Below the pieces are notes generated by a model, which worked only from the letters and a program-made list of their open reading frames with translations, was not told the origin of the DNA and did no database searches. Of a stretch of 40,993 nt of DNA, positions 23,678-32,454 are shown piece after piece; position 1 is the stretch's first letter, and every line of letters begins with the position of its first letter. The stretch spans positions 1-40,993 of the forward strand of contig NZ_BAYD01000094.1 in the NCBI RefSeq assembly GCF_000685075.1, written 5' to 3'. Made by a program: the position numbers and the translations under genes. This DNA is from Paraburkholderia oxyphila NBRC 105797. Lineage in GTDB: Bacteria; Pseudomonadota; Gammaproteobacteria; Burkholderiales; Burkholderiaceae.

Positions 23678-24558
23678 TTCTTCAACCCCAGTTGTTCGCG
23701 CGCCTGCGCCGCGGTGGCAATGTCCCCACCGAGCGACAGCACGATATCGCGTGCTCGTGCAACCAGTTCGGCATTGCTTTCGGCGAGCACCCCCTTCGAG
23801 AGGTAGATATTGTCTTCAAGGCCGACACGGACATGCCCGCCTGCCAGCCACGCCTGTGCGACGATGGGAAACTCCGCCCGGCCGATGCCGAACGCCGACC
23901 ACGCCGCGCCGGGGGGCAGAAAATTGCGCGCGTACAGCAACGTTTCCGGCGTGGCCGCGAATCCATATTTGACGCCCATGACGAACGTCCACAGACCCGG
24001 ACCGTCGAGCACGCCCTCCTTGATCAGATCGAGCGCCAGATGCAGGTCGCCCGAATCGAAAATCTCCAGTTCCGGCTTCACACCGGCTTCGCGAATCACG
24101 TGAGCCATCTTGCGCACGTTCTTCGGCGTATTGATCACGACGTCGCCACCCGAATTCATCGTATTCAGGTCAAGGCTGCAGATATCCGGCCGCAGTTCGG
24201 CGATGTGCTCCACGCGCTTCTCGGGAGCAAGCAGCGTCGTTCCTGGCGCCGCGACTCTGGGATCGTCGTCCGAGGGGATGAAACGTCCGCCCGGTCCGGT
24301 CGTCAGGTTGATCACGAGTTCCTGGTCGACCGCCCTGATGAGCCGTATCACCTCGCGATACAGTTCGATGTCCATCGACGGCCGGCCGGTCGCCGGATCG
24401 CGCACGTGAATGTGGGCGACGGCCGCGCCGGCCTGCGCCGCTTCCAGCGCAGCCGTGGCAATTTGGGCGGGCGTAATGGGCAGTCCCGGGTGTTGCTCGG
24501 GCCGGGTCAGATTCCCTGTGACTGCACAGGTGATGATGGTCTTGCGTGCGTGCATCAT
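23674..24558 (-). CDS. Beta-keto acid cleavage enzyme (BKACE, Kce family)
   Basis: A 294-residue canonical DUF849/BKACE protein that begins MMHARKTIITCAVTGNLT. The zinc-binding pair is His49 and His51 in AHIHVRD and the third ligand is Glu248 in VRVGLEDNIYL. LTTGPGG (85-91), the DLNTMNSGG strand (130-138) and KPELEIFDSGDL (161-172) complete the substrate and acetyl-CoA site pattern. The family joins a beta-keto acid with acetyl-CoA to give acetoacetate and a new acyl-CoA. The gene is 15 bases downstream of the SDR and overlaps the gamma-CA gene. In this operon a beta-keto acid produced from a ring-cleavage product is the natural substrate candidate, for example 3-oxoadipate or a substituted relative. 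The exact substrate cannot be read from the sequence. Confidence 0.92.
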   Translation of the reverse strand: MMHARKTIITCAVTGNLTRPEQHPGLPITPAQIATAALEAAQAGAAVAHIHVRDPATGRPSMDIELYREVIRLIRAVDQELVINLTTGPGGRFIPSDDDPRVAAPGTTLLAPEKRVEHIAELRPDICSLDLNTMNSGGDVVINTPKNVRKMAHVIREAGVKPELEIFDSGDLHLALDLIKEGVLDGPGLWTFVMGVKYGFAATPETLLYARNFLPPGAAWSAFGIGRAEFPIVAQAWLAGGHVRVGLEDNIYLSKGVLAESNAELVARARDIVLSLGGDIATAAQAREQLGLKK

Positions 24559-24573
24559 GAGCCTCGCTTCGGA

Positions 24574-25323
24574 TCAGGCCAGCCGCCGGCCGCCATCGAC
24601 AACGATGGTCGTACCCGTGCTGAATTTAAGGTGTGTCGCACACGCCTCGATTGCTTCGGCGATGTCGTCCGGCGTGCCGATGCGCCCAAGCGGCGTGGTC
24701 GCGGCAACCTTGTCGTTGAAGTCCGCGCCGCGCCCGGGCACAAAGCTCGTGTCCACGACCCCTGGCGACACGTTCAGCACGCGAATGCGAGGCGCAAGCG
24801 CGCGGCCAAGCGAAGCGGCCATGACATCGAGCCCGGCCTTCGCGGCACAGTAGGCGATATTGCTGCCGACGCCCGTCGTGGCGGAGATCGAAGACACATT
24901 GACCACCAGGCCCGCGCCGGACGCGTCGAGCAAGGTGCGGAATTCCCGGATCGCCGCGAATTGCGCGCGCCAGTTGACCGTCATGATCTCGTCGATCAGT
25001 TCGTCGGTCAGCGCATCGAGATCGCCGTGCCTGACCGGCTTCGTAAAGCCTGCGGCATTGACGAGGATGTCCACGCGGCCGAACAGGGCGCGAATGTCGC
25101 TGGCCAGCGCGGCAAGCGTATCGCTCTCGGTGATCGACACGGATTTCGCCACATGGCCGTGCCCGGGCAGCGACTCCGCGACCTGCTGCGCTTTCCCGGT
25201 CTCCGACTGACCGCAGACCACGACACGGGCGCCCGCCGCCGCGAGCCGCTTCGCGGTGGCCACACCGATTCCACCGGTACCGCCAAGAATGACCGCGACT
25301 TTGTCTTCAAGAAGGTTGGACAT
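24574..25323 (-). CDS. Short-chain dehydrogenase/reductase of the ring-cleavage operon
   Basis: A 249-residue SDR. The ATG at 25323 is preceded by GTGGAGAACAAC, whose GGAGA serves as ribosome binding site; a GTG 12 bases upstream lies within that site and is not used. Motifs are GGTGGIG for the cofactor, LVNAAG (NNAG position), the catalytic serine in VSSISATTG and Y-x-x-x-K in YCAAKAG. It starts 13 bases after the dioxygenase and ends 15 bases before the BKACE gene. That order suggests it oxidises or reduces the ring-cleavage product into the beta-keto acid that BKACE needs. Confidence 0.92.
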   Translation of the reverse strand: MSNLLEDKVAVILGGTGGIGVATAKRLAAAGARVVVCGQSETGKAQQVAESLPGHGHVAKSVSITESDTLAALASDIRALFGRVDILVNAAGFTKPVRHGDLDALTDELIDEIMTVNWRAQFAAIREFRTLLDASGAGLVVNVSSISATTGVGSNIAYCAAKAGLDVMAASLGRALAPRIRVLNVSPGVVDTSFVPGRGADFNDKVAATTPLGRIGTPDDIAEAIEACATHLKFSTGTTIVVDGGRRLA

Positions 25324-25336
25324 GTTGTTCTCCACT

Positions 25337-26251
25337 TTACTTGATGGGGGGCGTCGGCCAGACAGGCGTACCTTCGGCTACGACAAATTCATACTCGAGC
25401 GTGTAATACGGCCCGTTGACATCGGGTGCGGGTGCCTTCCCGTCCTCGTGTGCGGAAAACCTCCCGACAAGCGCCCGGTTCACGCCGAAGACAACGTCAG
25501 ACCCCAGGTACTCCGAATCATCTGCGAACACCTGGCTGATCAACGTTTCATAGCCCTGCGCGACCACGACGAAGTGAATATGCGCCGGGCGATACGGGTG
25601 ACGATGCTGCTTCTCGAGCAACCGGCCTACCGGGCCGTGGGTCGGCACCGGATAGCCGGCAGGTCGAACGGACCGCAGCCTGAAATAGCCTTGCGCATCG
25701 GTCCGGAACCTGCCGCGCAGGTTCATGTCGGGCTGATCCGGATCCTGGTTTTCGTAGAGCCCGATTGGCGACGCCTGCCAGACGTCGACGAGCGCCCCCT
25801 CGACGGGCGTACCGGCCGTGTCCACCACGCGACCGCGCACGAACAGCGGTGCGCCGGGCGAGCCTTCGGCCACGATGGATGCGCCGTCCGCGTATTCAGG
25901 CGAGTGGCCCCGGTAGAACGGCCCAAGCAGCGCGCCGGGCGTGCGATTGCTGCGATCGGCCGTGTTGAGCAGGGTGACGAGCGTCGAGAAGCCCAGCACG
26001 TCCGCGGCCAGCACGACCTCGTTGTGATCGTCCACGGTCGCCTGCCCGATGGCCTTGACGAACTCAAGCCCCTTTTCGAACTCCTGATCCGTCAGCTGGA
26101 CTTCTCGAAAGAATGCGTGCGCGTGGCGCACCAGCGCGTCGATAATCTGCTTCAAGCGCGCGTCGTCCGTCTTGCTCATGGCCGCCAGCACGACGTCCGT
26201 AATCGACTCGGGGTCGTCAACGATGCTGTCGAGGTGAGTTAAATCCGTCAT
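25337..26251 (-). CDS. Intradiol ring-cleavage dioxygenase (catechol/hydroxyquinol 1,2-dioxygenase family)
   Basis: A 304-residue non-haem Fe(III) dioxygenase. An N-terminal helical dimerisation domain (about 20-105) leads into the catalytic beta-sandwich. The four iron ligands are visible: Tyr166 in GLYENQD, Tyr200 in GYPVPTHGP, and His224 and His226 in YRPAHIHF. The N-terminal domain and the length fit catechol 1,2- and hydroxyquinol 1,2-dioxygenases rather than protocatechuate dioxygenase, which has two subunits. It opens the aromatic ring between two hydroxyls. It is the first gene of the operon and is divergent from the LysR gene at 26626. The usual downstream genes (muconate cycloisomerase, maleylacetate reductase, CoA transferase) are absent from the operon. 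Confidence 0.95.
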   Translation of the reverse strand: MTDLTHLDSIVDDPESITDVVLAAMSKTDDARLKQIIDALVRHAHAFFREVQLTDQEFEKGLEFVKAIGQATVDDHNEVVLAADVLGFSTLVTLLNTADRSNRTPGALLGPFYRGHSPEYADGASIVAEGSPGAPLFVRGRVVDTAGTPVEGALVDVWQASPIGLYENQDPDQPDMNLRGRFRTDAQGYFRLRSVRPAGYPVPTHGPVGRLLEKQHRHPYRPAHIHFVVVAQGYETLISQVFADDSEYLGSDVVFGVNRALVGRFSAHEDGKAPAPDVNGPYYTLEYEFVVAEGTPVWPTPPIK

Positions 26252-26625
26252 GTGAGTCTCCAGGTGTGTTCCCGCAACCGGCGACCCTGTTCGAGAGGTC
26301 CGGCAGCAAGCCCATTGAGCGGTTCCTTGCGCCGTCGGTCGATCAGTTCGCCGCTTGTTTTCATGCTATCGGGTCCACGCAAACGCGACGGACAATTGCT
26401 TCCGAGTTTCTGCCAGTTTCGGGACAACAGTGATCTGGCTTCCCGCCTGAGTCTGGACAGGTTTGCACAAGCGGCATAACAGTTTCATTGCCCTGTTTCG
26501 CCGGGGCAATGGAATGTCCGAAATTCGAAAACATCTGTCTCGCCAAGGAAACCGGCGCCGATTACAGTTCCGATACCGGCAACGATGTGACGGCCGTTAC
26601 TGACACATACAAAGTGAGGGATACC
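26252..26625. other. 374-base divergent intergenic region of the ring-cleavage operon
   Basis: No credible gene is present; a short frame at 26252-26479 is low-quality. The region should hold the promoters of the dioxygenase operon and of the LysR gene. Its clearest feature is the inverted repeat at 26484-26514. Confidence 0.55.
26484..26514. promoter_or_regulatory. Inverted repeat between the dioxygenase and LysR genes
   Basis: CATTGCCC (26486-26493) and GGGCAATG (26504-26511) are perfect reverse complements, extendable with one mismatch by TT on the left and GAA on the right, around a 10-base spacer. The position, 112-142 bases before the LysR start and about 235 bases before the dioxygenase start, suits a LysR recognition site. 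It could also be a hairpin in the LysR leader. Confidence 0.5.
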
Positions 26626-27540
26626 GTGGACGTTCTGACTGCCATGAAAGTGTTCGTCAAGGTCGCCGAAGTCAACAGCTACGCGCATGCAGCCGAGTCG
26701 CTCGAAATCGGCGTGCCGCGCATCAGCCGGATCATCAGCGACCTGGAGGCGCATCTGGGTACGCGACTGCTGCAACGCACCACTCGCAAAATGTCGCCCA
26801 CCGAAGCCGGACGTCTCTATCTCGAGCGCTGCCGCCAGATCCTCGGAGAACTCGAAGAAACGTATTCGATCCTGTCGTCGAATGCGGTCAGCAAGTCTGG
26901 ACGTTTGCGCATCGTTTCTCCTGCACTCTTTTCCCTGCGCAAGCTGGCTCCTCTCCTGAGCACCTACCAGCACGCGTACCCTGACGTAACGATCGATCTC
27001 ACCCTTGCGGATCGCCCCGTCGATCTCATCGAGGAAGAGTTCGACCTCGGCATTCTGGCCGCGCGTCACGTCTCGGGCCAGACGCTGGTTTCGCGCCACC
27101 TGACTTCCACGGACTACTACACCTGCGCATCGCCCGAGTACATCGCCCGCCATGGCGCGCCCACTCATCCCTCGGAACTGCCGAAGCATCCCTACCTGGC
27201 ATTCCGAACCGAACATGCCGCCGATGGAATCGTGTTCAACGCACCGGACGACACGCAGATCACCGTCGCCCCTACGCCAACGTTCTATGCCAACAACATC
27301 GGTATGGTGCGCGAATGTGCCATTGCGGGTCTCGGCATCGCGACCTTGTCCGCCTATCTGGTCGAGGACGACATCGAGAGCGGCAAGCTCATGCGTCTTT
27401 TCCCCGAATATAGCCTTCCAGACCGCGAATTCCGCATCGTGTATTCAAATCGTAAGTTTCTCCCGCTCAAGGTCAAGGCTTTCGTCGACATGGCCGTCGA
27501 ACACTTCCGGCAAACGCGCGCCGGGCAACAGGCAAGCTGA
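26626..27540 (+). CDS. LysR-family transcriptional regulator of the aromatic module
   Basis: A 304-residue LysR protein. I place the start at the GTG at 26626 (MDVLTAMKVFVKVAEVNSYAHAAESLEI) because GTGAGGG lies just upstream and the extra 46 residues of the longer frame match nothing. The helix-turn-helix runs to LGTRLLQRTTRKMSPTEAGRLYLERC. The effector domain has GRLRIVSP, LTLADRPVDLIEEEFDLGILAA and AGLGIATLSAYLVEDDI, wording typical of the CrgA/DsdC-like group. It is divergent from the dioxygenase operon and 78 bases upstream of the efflux genes, so it is placed to control both: degradation of an aromatic compound and its export. Confidence 0.92.
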   Translation: MDVLTAMKVFVKVAEVNSYAHAAESLEIGVPRISRIISDLEAHLGTRLLQRTTRKMSPTEAGRLYLERCRQILGELEETYSILSSNAVSKSGRLRIVSPALFSLRKLAPLLSTYQHAYPDVTIDLTLADRPVDLIEEEFDLGILAARHVSGQTLVSRHLTSTDYYTCASPEYIARHGAPTHPSELPKHPYLAFRTEHAADGIVFNAPDDTQITVAPTPTFYANNIGMVRECAIAGLGIATLSAYLVEDDIESGKLMRLFPEYSLPDREFRIVYSNRKFLPLKVKAFVDMAVEHFRQTRAGQQAS

Positions 27541-27618
27541 AGCCATGGACCCGCGGACATCGCCGCGACCACAATCGCGCTACCAGGATATGCTGACTTT
27601 TTTTCGCGACCCCCGCCC

Positions 27619-29235
27619 ATGAGCCAGGCCGCCATTCCCACCCGCGCCCCTGTGGCGCCGCCGGCCTCCGGGCCCGCGGCGGCCACGCCCGCGCCCGAAC
27701 ACGTCCGGGCGCTGCTGATCGGTCTGGGGCTTGCGACCGGCATGGAGTTCTACACGTTCGACAGCGTCAATCTCGTCCTCACGGATCTCACCGGCACCCT
27801 CGGTGTTTCCGCCGACGAGGCGAGCTGGATTCTGACCGTGTACAGCTGCTCGCTATTCCTTGGCGTGCCCATATCGATCTGGATGGCCGGGCATTTCGGC
27901 TACAAGCGCTTCCTGCTCGGCACGGTGGTGGCGTTCGCCGCCACGTCCATAGGCTGCTCGCTCGCACCGGATCTCGACATCATGCTGTTCTGGCGCGCCC
28001 TGCAGGGGCTCGCTGCGGCGGGCCTCGTCATGTGGTGGCGCGCCTCCGTGTACGTGCTCATGCCGAAGCCGCAGCGCAGCCCATCGCTCATGCGCATTTC
28101 GACGATGCTGTATCTCTCGAGCGCAGCGGGCCTGCTTGCGAGCGGCTACATTACGGATCACGCCAACTGGCGCCTGATTTTCCTGCCCAACCTGCTCTAC
28201 GCCGCCGGCGCACTCTGGCTGATCGCGCGATACTTCCCGAACCAGCCCAAACCCAGCTCGGAGCGCCTTGTCTCCGCGGACTGGCCCGGGATCGTACTGC
28301 TCGCCATTGCCTTGATCGCGCTGCAGGTGATACTCAACCGTGGCGAGATCGATGACTGGTTCGGCTCCGCGCACCTGCGCATACTCGGGTTTGTCTGTGC
28401 CGGCGCGCTGATTCTGTTCATCGCGTGGCAAATGAGTGCCGCCAACCGGACGCCGCTGCTATGGCTCGAGCTCATGCGCGACCGTCACGTGCTTTCGTCG
28501 GCGTTGCTCGGGGTGTTCACCGGCATGATTCTTTCCGGCAGCGTATTCGTCCTGCCGGAATTCCTGCGCAACGTCGCATCGAAGACGTACAGCGCGACGC
28601 AGACCGGCCAGATCATGTGCGTCTACGCGCTCACCGCTGCCGCAATACGGCCGCTCATGGTCGGCTTCATCGCACGCGTGGGCCAACGCAAGGCCATTGC
28701 ATTCGCACTCGTCATGCTGATCATGTCGATGCTGATCTTCAACCGGCTTCTGACCACCGGAACGCCGGGATGGTACTTCGCCCTGCCACTGGTTCTCTAC
28801 GCTTTCTGCCTTTCGCCGCTACTGCCCGCCGTGGGCAGCGGCACAGTCGCACGAATCGATCAGAACAAACTCCTCGACGGCGTTTCCCTGTACATGACGT
28901 TTCGCCAGTTCGGCGCCTCACTCGGTGTCGCGCTCTTGACGATCCTGATCTCGCATCGCGAGACCCTGCACTCCGCACGGCTTTTCGATCACGTGCGGCA
29001 CGACAATGACGTGACGCGCACATGGCTCTCGACCGTCTCCGGCACGCTGACGACGCACGGCGGTTACACGCCTCTCGAAGCACAGCAGGCCTCCGTCCGC
29101 ATGCTCGCGGAGCAAGGCGCCCATCAGGCAGCGGCCTACGCCTACGCGGACGCATTCGCGTTCATGGCCGTCGTGGGGATCGTCGCCTTATGTCTGCTGC
29201 CGATTGTTCCGCCCACTCCCGTGCAAAATAAGTAG
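27619..29235 (+). CDS. MFS efflux transporter, DHA2 family (EmrB-like)
   Basis: A 538-residue inner-membrane protein with about 14 hydrophobic segments. After a Pro/Ala-rich 25-residue start comes the first helix with LGLATGMEFYTFDSVNLVLTDL, then WILTVYSCSLFLGVPISIWMAGHFGYKRFLLG, the loop motif between helices 2 and 3, and RALQGLAAAG, the motif before helix 5. These are the signatures of the EmrB/QacA group. No Shine-Dalgarno sequence precedes the ATG at 27619. With the HlyD protein and the outer-membrane factor that follow it would form a tripartite proton-driven pump. The link to a ring-cleavage operon and its LysR gene suggests aromatic acids as cargo. Confidence 0.93.
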   Translation: MSQAAIPTRAPVAPPASGPAAATPAPEHVRALLIGLGLATGMEFYTFDSVNLVLTDLTGTLGVSADEASWILTVYSCSLFLGVPISIWMAGHFGYKRFLLGTVVAFAATSIGCSLAPDLDIMLFWRALQGLAAAGLVMWWRASVYVLMPKPQRSPSLMRISTMLYLSSAAGLLASGYITDHANWRLIFLPNLLYAAGALWLIARYFPNQPKPSSERLVSADWPGIVLLAIALIALQVILNRGEIDDWFGSAHLRILGFVCAGALILFIAWQMSAANRTPLLWLELMRDRHVLSSALLGVFTGMILSGSVFVLPEFLRNVASKTYSATQTGQIMCVYALTAAAIRPLMVGFIARVGQRKAIAFALVMLIMSMLIFNRLLTTGTPGWYFALPLVLYAFCLSPLLPAVGSGTVARIDQNKLLDGVSLYMTFRQFGASLGVALLTILISHRETLHSARLFDHVRHDNDVTRTWLSTVSGTLTTHGGYTPLEAQQASVRMLAEQGAHQAAAYAYADAFAFMAVVGIVALCLLPIVPPTPVQNK

Positions 29236-29298
29236 GACGATTGCCTTGAAGCCACAACATCCGCCGCTAGCGGCGAACAACACTGGATGGGAGGCGCG

Positions 29299-30453
29299 AT
29301 GAGTGAAGGATTGCCCGTCGAAAAGCCCAACGAAACGCGTACGGGAGCGGCACCGCCGCCGACGCCTGCCACGCCTGCGCCCAACACCCCGTCGCCCGGC
29401 CCGGCAAAGCCGAACCGGCGCCCGCTGCTGTTTGCAGGACTTGGCTTTCTCGTGCTCGCCGCGATCGCATTGTATTTTTTCCTGCCGGGACTTTACGAGC
29501 AGGAAACCGACGATGCCTACGTAGACGCGCACGTCATATCGGTCATCCCCAAGGTGCCGGCTTACGTGCAGAAGCTCTATGTCGACGACAACAGCGCGGT
29601 GCAGCAGGGGCAGCTACTGATCGAACTCGATCCGCGCGATTACGCGGTTGCGTTGCAGCAGGCGCAAGCCAATCTCGCCGACGCGCAAAGCCGGCTCCAG
29701 GCAGCGCGCGACGAGATTCCGGTGGCCGACGCACGCGTTGCGCAGCAGCGCGCCGAACTGCTGGTCGCGCAAGCCAATTCGAAGCTGGCGCAGTCCAATC
29801 TGCGGAGGCTCCAATCGGTTTCGGACGTGCGCGCGGTATCGTCCGAACGGGTGGATGAAGGCGCGGCGGCGGCGCAGGGTACGCAGGCGACCACCGTGGC
29901 TGCGCAGGTGCGCATCACAGCCGCAGAGGCGTCTGCGAAGCTCACGCGAACTCAGGCGGTCACCGCCGAGGCGGCCGTCGCCCAAGCGCGCGCGGCACTT
30001 GCCCAGGCGCAGCTGAACCTTTCGTACACGAAGATCTATGCGCCGGAAGCCGGCAGTGTGGCCAGAAAGAGCGTGGAGTCCGGCAATTTTGTCCAGCCGG
30101 GGCAACTGCTGCTCTCCGTTGTGCCCGAGCGGCTCTACGTGATCGCGAACTACAAGGAAACGCAGCTGACGCACGTGCAGCCGGGCCAGGCCGTGTCCAT
30201 TCGCGTCGATGCCTTCCCCAACCTGAAGCTGCGCGCCCACGTGGAGAGCATCCAGCGCGGCACCGGCTCGCGTTTTGCGCTCCTGCCGCCGGAAAATGCC
30301 ACCGGCAATTTCGTCAAGGTCGTGCAGCGCGTCCCGGTGAAAATCGTGTTCGACGATTCCGCGGACGCACTGCGCTGGATATCCCCGGGGATGTCTGTCG
30401 AGACCCGTATCTTTACCCGGGAGCCGCCCAGATGGCTAGGCCTGCTAAATTAG
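29299..30453 (+). CDS. HlyD-family membrane fusion protein (EmrA-like)
   Basis: A 384-residue periplasmic adaptor. GGGAGG at 29289-29294 is four bases before the ATG at 29299 and overlaps an upstream ATG at 29287, so 29299 is preferred. A Pro-rich cytoplasmic start of about 40 residues precedes one membrane helix (LLFAGLGFLVLAAIALYFFLPG). Then follow TDDAYVDAHVISVIPKVPAYVQKLYVDDN and its partner YAPEAGSVARKSVESGNFVQPGQ, the two halves of the lipoyl domain, around a long alpha-helical hairpin. The C-terminal part is the beta-barrel (YKETQLTHVQPGQAVSIRVDAFP). It connects the MFS pump with the outer-membrane factor. Confidence 0.93.
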   Translation: MSEGLPVEKPNETRTGAAPPPTPATPAPNTPSPGPAKPNRRPLLFAGLGFLVLAAIALYFFLPGLYEQETDDAYVDAHVISVIPKVPAYVQKLYVDDNSAVQQGQLLIELDPRDYAVALQQAQANLADAQSRLQAARDEIPVADARVAQQRAELLVAQANSKLAQSNLRRLQSVSDVRAVSSERVDEGAAAAQGTQATTVAAQVRITAAEASAKLTRTQAVTAEAAVAQARAALAQAQLNLSYTKIYAPEAGSVARKSVESGNFVQPGQLLLSVVPERLYVIANYKETQLTHVQPGQAVSIRVDAFPNLKLRAHVESIQRGTGSRFALLPPENATGNFVKVVQRVPVKIVFDDSADALRWISPGMSVETRIFTREPPRWLGLLN

Positions 30454-31952
30454 TTGCCGGGCGCGAGTGGCGTGCTGGCCACCAGGCCCATGCGTTGGCC
30501 GCGCTGTTGCTCTGTGCAAGCGCCCTGCTCGGCGCGTGTACGGTCGGACCGGATTACGTGCCACCCAAAACGAGCCTGCCGCCAGCTTACAGTGAAGCGG
30601 CTGGCGCGCAGGCCACCGCACCGTCCGCACCGTCAACGTCTGAAGCGGCGTGGTGGACGAACTTCGGAGATCCGGTCCTGAACCATCTGATCGACGAGGC
30701 ACAGCGAAGCGCCCCGGATCTCGCCTCGGCTGAAGCGCGCGTGCGCGAAGCCCGGGCCATGCGCGGCGTCGCAGGTGCAGCCGAATATCCCGAAGTCGAC
30801 GCGGGCGCGGCCTACGCCAGAACGCATGGCAGTGCGAACGTTCCTGTTGGCGTACCGCCGGGCGGCCTGGGCCCCGGTATCGACGGCAATCTTTGGCAAG
30901 CGGGCTTCGACGCGTCGTGGGAAATCGACGTGTTCGGCGGCACGCGGCGACGCATCGAAGCGGCCAACGCGGCCTATGAGGCATCCGTCGCAGGACGCGG
31001 GGATGCCGCCCTCATGCTGACCGGCGAGATTGCGCGCGACTATGTGGTGCTTCGGGGCGCGCAGCGCCAGCTCGCCGTCGCGCAGGAAAACCTGTCGATC
31101 CAGCGCGACACCCTGGCCCTCACGCGTTCCCAGTTCGACGCGGGCCTCGCTTCGCGCCTCGACGTGCTGCGCGCACAGGCGCAGGTCGAAGCGACAGAAG
31201 CCGAAATTCCGACGTTCGTGGTCGACGCGCGCACCGCCATCTACCGGATCGGCGCATTGGTGGGCGTGCCGCCGGAATCGTTGCTGACCGAACTCGACGC
31301 CCCCCAGGCGATCCCCACGCCGGTTGCCGACGTACCGGTTGGCCTGCCTTCAGATCTGCTCCAGCGCCGCCCCGATATCCGCGAGGCCGAGCGGCAACTG
31401 GCGGCCGCGAATGCGCGCATCGGCGTGGCGAAAGCCGATCTCTACCCGCACTTCTACCTCACCGGCGCAGCGGGTCTCGAGAGTCTCGACGCATCGACGT
31501 TTCTGACCGCCCCGAGCCGCTATCTCTCGATCGGCCCCAGTATCAGCTGGCTCGTTTTCGACGCGGGCAAGGTCCGCTTCACGATCGATGCAGAACAGGC
31601 ACGCACCGACGCCGCCGCGGCGCAATACCAGCGTGTGGTGCTCGACGCGCTCCGCGACGTCGAATCCGCACTGGTTTCCTATGGCCAGTCGAAAATCAGG
31701 CGCGAGCGCCTGGCCGCCGAGGTGGCAGCCGATCGCGACGCCGTGGGAATCGCGCAACGGCTCTACCTGCAAGGTCTGGACGACTTCCTGCCGGTGCTCG
31801 ATGCGGAACGGTCGCTATACGTTGCCGAAGACAAGCTCGCGCAAACCGACCGGGACACGGATATCGCCCTCGTGGCGCTCTACAAGGCGCTGGGAGGCGG
31901 CTGGCACGACGACAGCGCCCCGCTGGCCTCGAACGCGAACACGAAGCCGTGA
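30432..31952 (+). CDS. Outer-membrane efflux lipoprotein (NodT/OprM family)
   Basis: A 506-residue protein that overlaps the HlyD gene by 22 bases. The signal sequence ends in the lipobox LLGAC with the lipidated cysteine at residue 36, followed by TVGPDYVPP, the usual start of NodT-family factors. Two outer-membrane efflux repeats follow, with WWTNFGDPVLNHLIDEA and LLQRRPDIREAERQLAAANARIGVAKADLYP as landmarks and the LDVLRAQAQVEATEAEIP helix. It forms the trimeric exit duct of the tripartite pump. It is the last gene of the efflux operon and ends 61 bases before the convergent RidA gene. Confidence 0.94.
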   Translation: MARPAKLVAGREWRAGHQAHALAALLLCASALLGACTVGPDYVPPKTSLPPAYSEAAGAQATAPSAPSTSEAAWWTNFGDPVLNHLIDEAQRSAPDLASAEARVREARAMRGVAGAAEYPEVDAGAAYARTHGSANVPVGVPPGGLGPGIDGNLWQAGFDASWEIDVFGGTRRRIEAANAAYEASVAGRGDAALMLTGEIARDYVVLRGAQRQLAVAQENLSIQRDTLALTRSQFDAGLASRLDVLRAQAQVEATEAEIPTFVVDARTAIYRIGALVGVPPESLLTELDAPQAIPTPVADVPVGLPSDLLQRRPDIREAERQLAAANARIGVAKADLYPHFYLTGAAGLESLDASTFLTAPSRYLSIGPSISWLVFDAGKVRFTIDAEQARTDAAAAQYQRVVLDALRDVESALVSYGQSKIRRERLAAEVAADRDAVGIAQRLYLQGLDDFLPVLDAERSLYVAEDKLAQTDRDTDIALVALYKALGGGWHDDSAPLASNANTKP

Positions 31953-32013
31953 CCGATCGCTACCGGCGTGCACCGCTCACGCAAAAGGCCGGTCCGTCAC
32001 CCTTGCTTCGAAT

Positions 32014-32454
32014 CTAGATCGCCACGGCCGCGCCTGCGCGAGCCGGCACGCAGGCGTAAGCAACGAGTTCGACCAGCATTTCCTCGCGCGCCAGCCCCGC
32101 AACGACACACGACGCGCGATTCGGAAAGGGCGCCGCGAAGTAACGCAGCCAGACCGCGTTGACGGCCGGCAGCCACACGCGGTCCGTCACGTAGATCAAG
32201 ACCTGCGCGACATCGCCCGCCGTTGCACCGGCCGCCGCCAGCGTCTGGAACAGGTTCGCGAACACCTGCTGCGCCTGGGCTTCGATGCCGCCGCTCACGA
32301 CGGCCCCGTCGGCATCGACGGGAATCTGCGCCGTGTACAGCATGCCGTTCGCCGTCACCGCCCATTCGAACATCGCCGTGCGGCTTTGCGGCAGTCCCGT
32401 GGGCACGGCCGCGACCGTACGCGGCGCCGCCGTGACTTGCTCAGAATCCATCAT
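32014..32454 (-). CDS. RidA-family (YjgF/YER057c) enamine/imine deaminase
   Basis: A 146-residue protein starting MMDSEQV at 32454, with GGGAGG five bases upstream. The fold pattern is GMLYTAQIPVDADGAVVSGGIEAQAQQVFANLFQTLAAAGATAGDVAQVLIYVTD. The conserved arginine of the active site lies in NRASCVVAGL and the glutamate in VELVAYACV. RidA proteins hydrolyse reactive enamine or imine intermediates formed by PLP enzymes or amine oxidases. The start overlaps the end of the DUF3726-like gene by 14 bases, making it the last gene of the six-gene operon. Its presence implies that an imine or enamine arises in the pathway. Confidence 0.9.
   Translation of the reverse strand: MMDSEQVTAAPRTVAAVPTGLPQSRTAMFEWAVTANGMLYTAQIPVDADGAVVSGGIEAQAQQVFANLFQTLAAAGATAGDVAQVLIYVTDRVWLPAVNAVWLRYFAAPFPNRASCVVAGLAREEMLVELVAYACVPARAGAAVAI

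Noticed and set aside
21110..23806. Open frame of 898 codons on the plus strand
   Set aside because: It is the antisense shadow of the malic enzyme and the gamma-carbonic-anhydrase-like gene. Its translation is rich in Arg and His with no family pattern.
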